Below, piece after piece: positions 1 through 9,908 of a stretch of 64,000 nt of DNA. Each line of letters starts with the position of its first letter. Position 1 is the first letter of the stretch. Both the position numbers and the translations under genes were made by a program. The stretch lies in the NCBI GenBank assembly GCA_030180135.1, contig CM058230.1:25194067-25258066 (forward strand), written 5' to 3'. The stretch comes from Orychophragmus violaceus. Taxonomy: Eukaryota; Streptophyta; Magnoliopsida; Brassicales; Brassicaceae. The notes beneath the pieces were generated by a model, which saw only the letters and a list, made by a program, of their open reading frames with translations, was not told where the DNA came from and searched no databases.

Positions 1-119
1 AATCAAAAGCTCTCATTTTCTAGGTAGCAAGTACGGAAACACGACGAAAACGACAAAGTAAATTTATTGATATTGATATGAGCAGGATACTTCAAAAAAA
101 CATATAGGAAAATACCTAC

Positions 120-169
<50 letters not shown>

Positions 170-718
170 CCGTTTTATACGAAACATCAATTTTTAAATT
201 TAACCGATTTAAAATTTCATTTTTTTTAGTTTCCTATATTTTTTGTCTCATTTTTTTTTGAAGAAGTTTCCAAGTTGTTCACAAATTTTCATGTCTCTAA
301 AACATTTATAGTAGGTATATGTGCATCATAGTTTAGTTTGAATGGATTTTGGAAGAGTATTTTTTGGGCACAATGGCTACGATTAATACGTTAAATCCCT
401 GTAGCTTTATGCCTAGTTACATTTTAAGGCTTCGTGGTGAGCAGCGTCGGTTTTTACGTTGGGGCTTCTCCTGCTTGTGGACGGCAGAGAGCTTTGGTGG
501 CGGTCCGACGCATCTTCACGGAGGTTGTTCTGCTTTTCGTCGGCAGAGTCGACTTAGCCGGTTTTGTGCTCGTTGGTGGCTTTGTCGGTTCGGGTGGTGT
601 TGCGGCTGTCGTTTTCTCACGTCTTCTTCTTCGGTTAGGTCATCAAACTCATCTCGCGGTGGTTCCGTAAATATCGTCGGGTTTTTGTTGTCTTTTTTTC
701 TTTCTAGCCAATGATCTT
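1..718. other. Left flank, non-coding
   Basis: AT-rich sequence with a TA dinucleotide run, followed from about 420 by G/T-rich DNA. The G/T-rich part has short overlapping open frames but no recognisable protein. Its composition resembles the DNA to the right of element G1 (from 7626) and the retroposon at 47950-49156. It may therefore be part of a non-coding retroposon split by G1, but no end or target duplication was found to prove this. Confidence 0.5.
123..168. repeat. (TA)n microsatellite
   Basis: An uninterrupted run of about 23 TA units. Similar TA runs recur near 37338, 39391 and 41425 inside the triplicated unit. Confidence 0.95.
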
Positions 719-1948
719 TGATATGCTAAAAGTTTTAATCCCTAGAGCAACACTGCAAGTGCAGAATGTGACTATAGTATATAGGAGTCGAATCCACAGA
801 CTCTAGATTCTTGCGATAGATTATAAAGCATCGACTTAAGCTAAGCAGAACAATGAATAAGCAGTAAACAAAGCAAAATGTAAATAGTGCGGTTAGTAAG
901 CATGCATGAAAAGCGTCAGGTCAAGGGAGTTCTTAGGAAATTAGGAATATAAGCTAAACAATTAATCAGGATCAAATTAAGAATGGTTCTAGAACTAAAT
1001 AACATAAAAATAACAGACCAACTTTCGTTGCGAATATTAACTATATATAATAACCTAGCAAACCAACTTTCGTTGCGAGTTCTAGAGTTCTAAACATGCA
1101 TTAATCTCAAGTTTGTTAGTTCACAATTTTACTAAACCAAATATCTTTGCGAATAGACAAATTGTTCACCTAGGTTCTTTCTAGCTAGTTAACCAATTTT
1201 CGTTGCGAGAATCAACCTAATATCAATAATCTAAGTAGCCAATTCAGATTAAACATTAAGATTAACCTAGATGAAAAGCTAGAGAGTATGAATCCATGTA
1301 GATCAATTAACCTAATATTCCATGAAATCCCTAATGAGGATCCCTAAACCTAACTGGTAAACTACTCAGACATGGCAATCATGACAATATGCACGACGAA
1401 TAGAAAATTGAATAACATAAAAGAGAATAAGTAACAGGGGTTCGAAATCTTCTTTCTGTCGAGTATCGGAACAGCCCTTAAAAGCTCATCATCTCTGTGA
1501 ATGTAAAATAAAGCATAGCCTAAATAATGGCTTAAACCCCCTAATATAAAGTCTAAACACGTTTTGGTGCTTCCTTGGTATTATGAGAAACTTCTGCATA
1601 TCTCCAAGATTTTTATTAATTCGGCGAGAATCATCTGATGGGTGTCTGTGCCGATCGACACTGATGGTAAATGTCAACATCGTGCATGAATGATCGATAA
1701 ATTGGGCCGATAAAATTACAGTAAAACCCAGAGCTTTTGTCTCGATAATGCCTCGACCGACACCAAATGTGTGTCGATCGACACAAACTCCAAATGTCGC
1801 CTCTGACTTCTTCTCTTCAGTATGACTTCTCCAAATGGCTCCAGAATGAGCCATAATATCCAAATATGCTCCAAACGTGCCTAAACTTGTAAAAGACTTT
1901 AAAATACTCCAAAACACATAAAATACTCAATAAAACCATGATATATCA
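719..1948 (-). repeat. G1 3' LTR
   Basis: 1230-bp LTR, TG...CA on both strands. It is homologous over its length to 6326-7625 and more distantly to the G2 LTR at 61837. It carries the paired palindrome TGTCGAYCGACAC at 1751 and 1772. Compared with the other LTR it lacks about 30 bp near 1660, where the right copy has an extra palindrome at 7271. Confidence 0.9.
1751..1784. promoter_or_regulatory. Paired TCGACCGAC / TCGATCGAC palindromes in G1 3' LTR
   Basis: Two 13-bp near-palindromes start 21 bp apart (1751 and 1772); the second is a perfect TGTCGATCGACAC. The first contains ACCGAC, which matches the DRE/CRT core. A regulatory role is inferred from recurrence only. Confidence 0.45.
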
Positions 1949-1962
1949 ACTCCCCACACTTA
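1949..1962 (-). other. G1 polypurine tract
   Basis: On the minus strand this reads as a purine-rich AAGTGTGGGGAGT directly before the 3' LTR, the expected site for plus-strand priming. The equivalent site in G2 is at 63022. Confidence 0.8.
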
Positions 1963-3600
1963 GCTTTTGCTTGCCCTCAAGCAAATAGAAAACCAAGATC
2001 AGGAGAAGAAGTTTGAAAACTTCAGAAACTCATTCCGTCGTCGAAACAACACACTCACATTCCCCTTAGTAAGCCACATGAAAACAAGCATGCATAAATC
2101 AAGACCACAATGTACTTCCTCTACACTTAGCAATTGTCCCAAGTGAACTCCACAATCAAGATCAGAGCATTCAAATTCACCATGCTGGCCTCTATAATCA
2201 ATAAAGTGATGTATCACCAAGGGAGTATCGATCAGAGGACACATGGACTCTTACTCATTCAGTACCTAATCACAAGAATGTCAACTTATGATTCCTTTCT
2301 TCTCCCTTTTCTCACTTCAGCAACTGATTTTTTCCCTTTGGTCATTTTTTTATATGTTGCTATTCTCTTTTATTTGGAGTGTTACTTTGGACACATTCCA
2401 TGAAACACATGAGGTAATAGGCTCTACCATTCCCGTGATCACTGAAGCTACTAGCTTATCCGCAGTTTATTACTCTCTTTTTTATTTGCTTGAAGGGAAA
2501 GGAGAAGGGAACCATACTCATACATATTTACATGACTTTTAGGACTGCCAGGGAACTCTGATCCAAAGTATACCAAGCCCCTAGGTGAGAGAAAGTAATT
2601 CAAGTAATGGATCCTCTGGATACCTGAAGTGATATGGTTTTCCTTGGTAGGTTGATCCGTTTGGGGCTTTTCTAACAGTCATAGATCTGTTGCAAGTGTG
2701 ACCAATGGTCACTTAAGTTCCTGCAAATGTGGTGATTTCCTCAAAAAGTCCTAGTTTCCTACTCAAGGTTTGACTCAATAATACGACTCAACTGACTCTA
2801 AGAAAATAGAAAACGGTGTGTCAAAAACTATCTCCCCCACACTTAAACAACACTTTCCCCAGTGTTATAGAAGCTTGGGCTCGGGAGAACAAATAATCAG
2901 AGTGAACATAGACTGAAAAATTCAGATCCCTTACTTGTTGCAGAATGTGTGTCGACCAACTCTAACCTGGTGTCGATCGATGCCTATGTGTGAGTAGTGT
3001 GTCGATCGACATAAAAGATGCGGTGATCAATGATGCTCATCAATGCCATGTTCTCACATCCTTAACACACCAAAAAAAAAAATCAAAGCAAACAAAATCA
3101 AAACGAAAAATAAAGTAAAAACAGACTTACCAGTGGGTTGTCTCCCACCAAGCGCTTGTTTTAAATCACTAGCTTGACTATGGGTTAGAGATCAGGATCA
3201 TGTGGGTTTCAACATAGGCAACGAGTACCTCTGTGAATGTCTCCTCATCCAAAGTGGTGTATAAGCATTGTAATCATGAGCTCTACAAGGAAATAAAGGA
3301 ATATAACAAGGCGGGAGCGAAGCATCGGTGGGATACTGTGTTTCCCTGCATTCAAATCAATGCAGTTAGGAGGTTTGAGTCGAGAAGATTCATACATTTG
3401 CTTTGGTGGAGGTGAGATGTCTGGAGATTTCTGCTTATGAGCACTTGGGTGGCCTGAAGATGTTAGAGTAGGTTCAAGATGAACCGCCATCTTCTTCTCT
3501 CCAATATCTGACACTTTAACCTCATCAATCTAATTTTTTGGCTCCACCTCAACACTGAATCTTTGTTCATCAACGTTTGATTTCTGCAGCTTATTCATCA
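1963..3600 (-). other. G1 non-coding 3' region
   Basis: Lies between the gag-protease remnant and the polypurine tract. No coding capacity was recognised; short frames on both strands are broken. It contains a stretch near 3130-3180 that on the minus strand resembles the end of Athila-type gag-pol ORFs (GCGCTTGGTGGGAGACAACC). It also contains palindromes at 2950, 2971 and 3000. The section 1963-2960 is homologous to 63037-64000 in G2. Confidence 0.65.
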
Positions 3601-3859
3601 TGAACTGCAAAGGCTTATCTCCCAGATGGAGATTAATCATATTGCGCCTCATATCAATTACTACTCCAGCTGTAGCTAAGATTAGAAAGACCTACCAAGC
3701 AGTAGAAGACCATTCGGTTCAATCTCGTATTTCAGAACCACAATGTATGTTGGAATCAGATAGTTCTAACTGTAGTGGGAATGTCCTCTAGAACACTTCT
3801 CGAATCCTCTTCGGTCGATCAGCTAGGATAAAAGAGATCCTAGTAGGCTGTAAATTCAT

Positions 3860-6121
3860 CACTCCCAATCTCACACCCACAGAGTATGACATGAGATTCA
3901 CACCAGATCCTAAGTCACACAGAGAACGCTTGAAGTTGTCCTTGAGGATGGAACAGTTTAGCACAAAGATTGCTGGGTCTGGAAGTTTCTATGGAATATT
4001 GTTTTGTAGCACTGCACTGATCTGTTTAGGAACCATCACCACCGCTTCTATCAAATCTCCATATGTGGAGATCATCTTCTTCACATATCTCTGCAGGGAA
4101 TGGTGTTTCTTCAAGGCATAAACCAGTTGAATCTCACCAAGCTTCTTATATGTTACTGCAATGCATTTAGCTTCATCCAGATCATGTTTGGACCTCTTAG
4201 GAGCTCTAGGAAATGGTATAGGAGGCTTATAGACTCGCTCTGGCACTTTTGTAAGTTCATGCACTTGTCTGGAATAAGTGATGACTAATTCAGAATAAGT
4301 GTCGGTCGATGCCTACTTCACAAAAGCAGATCTTTCCTTTGGGTTATGCATGTGTCAATCGATACCAGGTTGGTGTTGATCGATGCTATGTTGCATCGAG
4401 ATTGCTTTGTCGACCATGGTCGTGATTTCTTTCAGAACTCCTTAAAAACTCGAAACAGTGTCCAATAGAGCCGAACATCGATCGACACTGGAGGTGTGTC
4501 GATCGACGTGTTTGGCAGACAGAGACAATTCATCGCCTAGAACAGTTTCTGTGATATCTTCTTGCTCATGTACCAACTCGAATTTCCTCTCCACAAGGAC
4601 AACATTGACGTACTTCTTATGATTCTGCTTAGTCCTTCCAGATCTATTTTGCTTTAGCATTGCTCCAACATTTTTTTTAAACATGAACATCTAGCTTCTT
4701 GACATGGGTGCTCTGAGATTCGATCTTCCCATTCAAATCTAGGTACAAAGCATCTATCTTTCCATTGAAGTCCATTGTACTCTTCTTATGACCTTCTATA
4801 ATATGTTCCAGCATCATCTTAATCTCAGACTACTCATTGTATTGTGGAGGAGGAGTCTGATAAGATGATCATCCATAGTCTCTGGAGAACGAGCTGTTTT
4901 GCAAGAAATGTCTATAAAATGGAGGATTTGGACTGTAACTAGAAGTCTGTTCTTGCTGATTCTCATATCTCTGACCTTAATAACCCGTTCACACTATGTA
5001 GTTGACATTCTTAGACTCATAAACTGGTCCAAAAGTCTCTACATCTGCAGCAAAATAGACCTACTTCTTCCCAACTAGAGTGTTGTGAACAAAATCCAAT
5101 TGTTTCCTCATCTTTGTGATCTGAGTTCCATCCACTTTTCCACATAATTGCTTCTTCTCGAGATCAGCATTCTTGGTGCTATTGCTAGTCACCAAGTTAT
5201 CAATCAGATCTTTGGCTTGCTCTGGAGACTTTGTGTTAAAATTTCCATTGCCAGAAGCATCCAACGCCATATGATACCACCAATCTACACTTCTGAAGAA
5301 AATGCCCAGCAGCTGAACCTCAGAGAAAACATGATGTGGACAGTCACACTGATACATCTTGAAACGTATCCAAGCAGTCTTTACAGCTTTTGTAGCTCCA
5401 TGTTTGAACTGGAGAATGTATTCGCTCAGTTGATCAGATCTAGCATCATCGTAGAAGCTTAAAAGTAACTTCTTCTTAGTAGCATCCCAAGTAGTAAGAG
5501 TACCTGGTGGAATCTGCTAGCCAGTTTGCAGCCTCCCCACCAAGAGAGTGTGGAAAATTTTACAATGCAGAAAAATAGCTCAATTCATTGTGCTTCACTC
5601 CTCTAATTTGATCCTCGAACCTTTCGATATGGTCCATATGATGCTCATGTGGAAGACCATGAAACAGATGTTGTCCCACAAGAGTGTAGTAGAAAGTCTT
5701 CAGCTCGAAGTAATTACTCTGAATCGGAGGAGGTTTGATCGCACACCTGTTAGCATAGAACTCGATAGGTCTATTGCAATCAGCAAGACTCCTCCCAGCT
5801 TGCGCATTCCCTTTCGCATGTGCAAAAAATCCGCCATTAGCTCGTTCAACACATCCATCTTAGTCTGCGACCGAAACGACAACTGGTGTTACAATGGGGT
5901 TTCCTTCCCCCATCAAGTTTCTGACCCTGATTGTTGTAGGCATTTCCATTAAGGTGTCTCAGAACACCAGCTTCATCCCGAGTCAACACCACATCATTGG
6001 GATTCAACATCCTCACTGCTTTTTGTGCTTTCATGTTCGTTAGCTCAAGTCTTGCAAGCTCCTGGTTTTGAAGAAACACAAGCTCTTTTCCCGGATTGCT
6101 TATGAGTGCACGATAAGACAT
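3860..6121 (-). pseudogene. G1 gag-protease remnant
   Basis: Minus-strand pieces in several frames add up to a broken gag-protease. The N-terminal piece (5846-6121) includes VVLTRDEAGVLRHLNG. The central piece (5061-5357) includes DASGNGNFNTKSPEQAKDLI, typical of the C-terminal half of Athila-type gag. A downstream piece (3989-4264) has the PPIPFPRAPKR linker known from Athila gag-pol. It leads into the protease stretch CDLGSGVNLMSYSV near 3885-3930, where DLG stands at the retroviral-type aspartic-protease active site. Gag would form the cytoplasmic particle and the protease would cleave the polyprotein. Stops and frame changes separate the pieces, so no functional protein is expected. The paired palindromes at 4353/4374 and 4476/4497 lie inside this region. 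Confidence 0.7.
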
Positions 6122-6301
6122 GCACTGTCTGATTCACGACTTTTTTGTCGATCGATCCTCGAAAAATGTTGATCGATACAAGTGTTCTTTGTTGAACCTG
6201 AAACGTAAAGAAGGAGACAAAACAAGAAATAGTTAGTAAAATTAAAACGAAAAGCCTAGTCTAAACTCTAAACTTAAATCTATCGAAGACTCAAAAGAGT
6301 A

Positions 6302-6319
6302 CCCCCGACAATGGCGCTA
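6302..6319 (-). other. G1 primer-binding site (tRNA-Asp-like)
   Basis: On the minus strand, TAGCGCCATTGTCGGGGG lies about 6 nt inside the 5' LTR. It matches about 14 of 18 bases of the site complementary to the 3' end of plant tRNA-Asp, which many Tat/Athila elements use. The second base (A for G) breaks the conserved TGG start, a sign of decay. Confidence 0.65.
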
Positions 6320-6325
6320 AAAACT

Positions 6326-7625
6326 TGATATGCTCAAAGTTTTAATAAATAGAGATACATTGCAAATGCACATAATGTGACTGTAGTATATAGGGGTCGA
6401 ATCCACATAGACTCTATATTTTTGCGATAAATTATAAAGCGTCGAGTTAAGCTAAGCAGAACAATGAATAAGCAGTAAACAAAGCATAATGTAAATAGTG
6501 TGGTTAGTAAGCAGGCATGAAAAGCGTCAGGTCAAGGGAGTTCTCAGGAAATCAGGAATATAAGCTAAACAATTAATCATGATCAAATTAAGAACGGTTC
6601 TAGAACTAGAATCACAGAAATATAAAAGACTAACTTTCGCTGCGAAATTAACTATGTATAACAACTTAGCAAACCAACTTTCGTTGTGAGTTCTGGAGTT
6701 ATAAAACATGCATTAATCTCAGGTTCGTTCGTTCACAATTTCCCTAAACCAAATTTCTTTTCGAATAGACATATTGCTAACCTAGGTTCTTTCTAGATAA
6801 TTAACCAACTTTCGTTGCAAAAATCAACCTAATATTAATAATCTAAGTAGCCAATTCAGATTAAGCATTAAGTTAAACCTAGATGAAAAGCTAAAGAGTA
6901 TGAATCCATGTAGATCAATTAACCTAATATTCCATAAAATCCCTAATGAGGATCCCTAAACCTAACTGGTAAAATAATCAGACATGGAAATCATAACAAT
7001 AGACATGCTGAATAGAAAACTGAATAACATAAAATAGAATAAGAAAAAGGTGTTCGAAATCTTCTCTCTGTCGAGTATCGGATCAGCCCCTAAAAGCTCA
7101 TAATCTCTCCGAATGTAAAATAAAGTGTAACATAAATAATGGCTTAAAACCCCTAATATAAAGTCTAAACACGTTTCAGGGCTTCCTTAGAATTTTTAGA
7201 AACTTTTGGGCCAAGCTTCATATCTCGAGGATCTTTTTCAATTCGGCGAGAATCATCTGATGGACGTCTGTGTCGATCGACACTAATGATGTGCATCGGT
7301 CGAGACTGATGGTAAATGTGAACATCGGGCATGAATGATCAATAATTTGGGCCGATAAACTTACGGTAAAACCCAGAGCTTCTGTCTCGATAATGCATCG
7401 ACCGACACCAAAGGTGTATCGATCGACACAAACTCCAAATGGCGCCTTTGACTTCTTCTCTTTAGTATGACTTCTCCAAATGACTTCAGAATGTGCCATA
7501 ATATCCAAATAAACTTCAAACGTGCCTAAACCTGTAAAAGACTCTAAAAGACTCCAAAACACATAAAAGACTCAATAACAAAGATCTATATCATGGTTAA
7601 AATCCCTAAAAACCATGATATATCA
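6326..7625 (-). repeat. G1 5' LTR
   Basis: 1300-bp copy of the LTR, TG...CA, adjacent to the primer-binding site. It carries a perfect TGTCGATCGACAC at 7271 and a pair at 7396 and 7417 (21 bp apart). Confidence 0.9.
7396..7429. promoter_or_regulatory. Paired palindromes in G1 5' LTR
   Basis: The first arm contains TCGACCGAC and the second TCGATCGAC, with starts 21 bp apart. This is the same arrangement as at 1751-1784 in the sister LTR. Confidence 0.45.
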
Positions 7626-8508
7626 CTTTTCCCACTCGTTTTTCAAGAGGGCTTTGAGTTTTGGCGTCGTCTCTTATGGTCCGGGTTGCTGTGGCGGATG
7701 CTCTATTCGATGGAGTCTAAGCTTTGATTATCCCTCCCTCCTTTGGGCACGGATTGGTGAGCTCTGGTGGTGCTTGTCCGTGCTTCTTTGTTGCACTGGG
7801 GGCAGTGTGGACAGTATACTCCATTTACGAGTTGTCGTGGGCTTTTCCTCCTTGTTCATTCACGGTGTAGCAATCCTCTAGGCGAGCGCCTTCTCCTCTT
7901 TTGCGATGTGAGACGGTACGCATTGGTAAGGATGGGTTTCTAAGCTATTGTCTTTGTGGTTTTGGTGGTTAGGTTCTTGTAAGTGGTGGTGGGCTCTTGA
8001 TCTTTGGTGGCGACCAATTGGTTCTATCTTGGTTCCATCATTGCCAAGGAAGACTATCTAGCGGAGCTTGTTGGGTTAGGGATCCCGTTTCGGGATAAAT
8101 ATCGGGATGCAACTTTTCTCGTTCTCATTTGGATCTGGCTTGTGTAACTTGGTCTTCTTCCCATGTCGTCGGAGTGTTTGGGGTTTGTATGTGATGGTTT
8201 CCGAGTTACTCATCTTTGAAGGTATCTCGTTAGAGTTTGTTTACGGAGAAGTTGTAGGTGTAGTCTGTGGTCAAAGAAAATACCTATTAACCGATCACAG
8301 GAATACCAACTACAGTACCTATTACCCAAATTTTTCTGAAAATCGAGATGGAGATAAAGAAAATTTGAATTTAGAATTTTCAAAATATTCATTTTTAGGT
8401 TAGCCCAATTATAGAATAGTTGGTGACGTTATGATTATAAATAGTTAGTTTACGTTATGTAAGAAACACTTGTATATGTGATATTTGATAGCGAAGAAGG
8501 TCACCTTC
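7626..8508. other. G/T-rich non-coding stretch right of G1
   Basis: Rich in TTTGGTGG-type words. Short frames do not match any family I recognise. The composition is like 420-718 on the other side of G1 and like the poly(A)-tailed retroposon at 47950. It is a possible fragment of a Sadhu-like non-coding retroposon, suggested by composition only. Confidence 0.4.
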
Positions 8509-8536
8509 GGGGGGGGGGGGGGGGGGGGGGGGGGGG
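8509..8536 (+). repeat. 28-base G homopolymer
   Basis: Unbroken run of 28 G residues, very unusual in an AT-rich plant genome. Long G runs can form G-quadruplexes and are often miscounted in assemblies, so the exact length is uncertain. Confidence 0.9.
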
Positions 8537-8683
8537 AAGCCATCAGTGAAATACCGCTGATGACAAAGGGATATAGAAAAGCTTGAATTTTAATTGTATG
8601 TATATGCGGGGCGGAATTTTTTGAATTTTATTATTTTATCGTATGTATATATACCACTGTGACGAAGGAATATAGAAAAGTTT

Positions 8684-8748
8684 GTGTAGTTCAGTGGTTT
8701 ATGCTGAGCCAAGCACGCCTTATGTCCTCGGTTCGAACCGAGCGTGTG
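8684..8748 (+). other. tRNA-like / SINE-head fragment
   Basis: Contains a good internal RNA polymerase III A box (TAGTTCAGTGG, 8687-8697) and, about 42 bp further, a B box (CGGTTCGAACCG, 8729-8740) whose arms pair like a T-arm. The acceptor stem does not close convincingly and no CCA or poly(A) end was found. It is more likely a tRNA-derived SINE head or tRNA pseudogene than a working tRNA gene. Confidence 0.5.
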
Positions 8749-9638
8749 TTTTTAATTGTTTTTAGTTCAAACCAATGAAGGGCATAAGAGACATTATGCT
8801 CACCATCTTCCTCGCTTGAGCAACCCTAACTATGGCGGCTACTTTTTCGTTTTACCACAGTTTTTTCCTTCATTTTCCTTCTGTTTACTTTTTTTTCTCG
8901 GTATTCTTATACACAATTCTTAGATCTACTCAAGAACACTTGATTTTGAATTTAAAACGAACGAAATCAGATTTTTTCAAGATCACCGATTTTTTTAACC
9001 GAATAGGTCTAAATCGTGGCGGCAAGAAACTGGAAAGCGATTTTTCAGTGCCTGAGCGGCCCTAGCCGCCGCGTTTTAGAACAATGATTATACCTAACTA
9101 AAACCTAAAAGTACGTTATCCCATTTGAGAAGCTAACTTCAGTTATACATTTAGAAAAGTCAACACTTTGATGGAGCAGACAATATTAACTGTTTGATTT
9201 ATTAATAGATAAAAAAAACAAGTAAACGCTTCTAAAAGCACTCACTTTCATTTTAATTTGAAAAAGTGCATTCTAATATATGGTTTATCACAATAAAAAT
9301 CATGAATAGAACTATTCGTCGTATTCGCAATTCAGTTATTCTACGAAACATACTTTTGTTCCATTCAATTCTCAATTTTATAATCCGTATTCTCATACAT
9401 CGCCCGTCGGATCCTATTATAATATCGGACCACAACTACTAACGTCGTAAATTATTTATCTTCCAACTTGATGGAATATGAACATTCTGAAAGGAGAGAC
9501 AAGAAAACCAGCAGTGAATCATGCCACAACAATTTAGTTTCAAATATATGTAATTAAATAAGCCCGGAGAATTAATTAATTTGGTAATTAAAATAAAAGT
9601 GTGATTATGATGAGTAAACGACACATTAATTCAACGAA
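8749..9638. other. Non-coding, nothing recognised
   Basis: AT-rich with short unsupported frames (for example 8832-9065 plus). No RNA gene, terminal repeat or coding signature was seen. Confidence 0.4.
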
Positions 9639-9649
9639 CCGTCTGTATT

Positions 9650-9897
9650 TTTTTTTTTTTTTTTTGATTAACCTGGGGGTATCCCGAGTCTATGGAGGGG
9701 CCCAGACTAATCCCCAAGGGGAGGTGCAGCCCACGGATAGACCCTCTCTCCGGGTATGCAAATGAGCCGTAAATAATGGGCCCATATCCGTGTGGGTGAG
9801 CAGAGGAGGCATTTTTGTTTCCGCCTGGGCTCGAACCCAGGATGATGTTTACCACCCCGAGCCCCTCAACCACTTGGACTACCTCAACCGCTCAAAC
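9650..9897 (-). mobile_element. tRNA-derived SINE, minus strand
   Basis: On the minus strand it begins with a tRNA-like head: an A-box-like AGTCCAAGTGGTTGAGG and a B-box GGGTTCGAGCCC. It ends in a poly(A) tract, seen as the T run at 9650-9665 on the plus strand. An 11-bp direct repeat CCGTCTGTATT flanks it at 9639-9649 and 9898-9908, the target duplication expected for L1-type retroposition. It has no coding capacity; SINEs move using LINE-encoded proteins. Confidence 0.9.
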
Positions 9898-9908
9898 CCG
9901 TCTGTATT

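Larger units (their letters stand above)
719..7625 (-). mobile_element. Gypsy LTR retrotransposon G1 (Athila/Tat-like, non-autonomous)
   Basis: Two LTRs (719-1948 and 6326-7625) flank a 4.4-kb interior. Orientation is minus: the primer-binding site lies beside the right LTR and the polypurine tract (AGTGTGGGGAGT on the minus strand) beside the left one. The LTRs begin TGATATATCA and end in CA on the minus strand. The interior holds a decayed gag-protease but no recognisable reverse transcriptase, RNase H or integrase, so the element depended on others for copying. The LTRs differ in length by about 70 bp and look roughly 90% identical by eye, so the insertion is old. The flanking 5-mers (ATCTT and CTTTT) do not form a clean target duplication. 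The family call rests on the polypurine tract, the primer site and the gag/protease motifs. Confidence 0.85.

Noticed and set aside
349..714. 121-codon plus frame in the left flank
   Set aside because: Arg/Cys/Ser-rich low-complexity product from G/T-rich DNA, overlapped by another frame, no family motif.
714..7630. 5-bp target duplication for G1
   Set aside because: ATCTT and CTTTT share only three of five positions; reported as absent or eroded.
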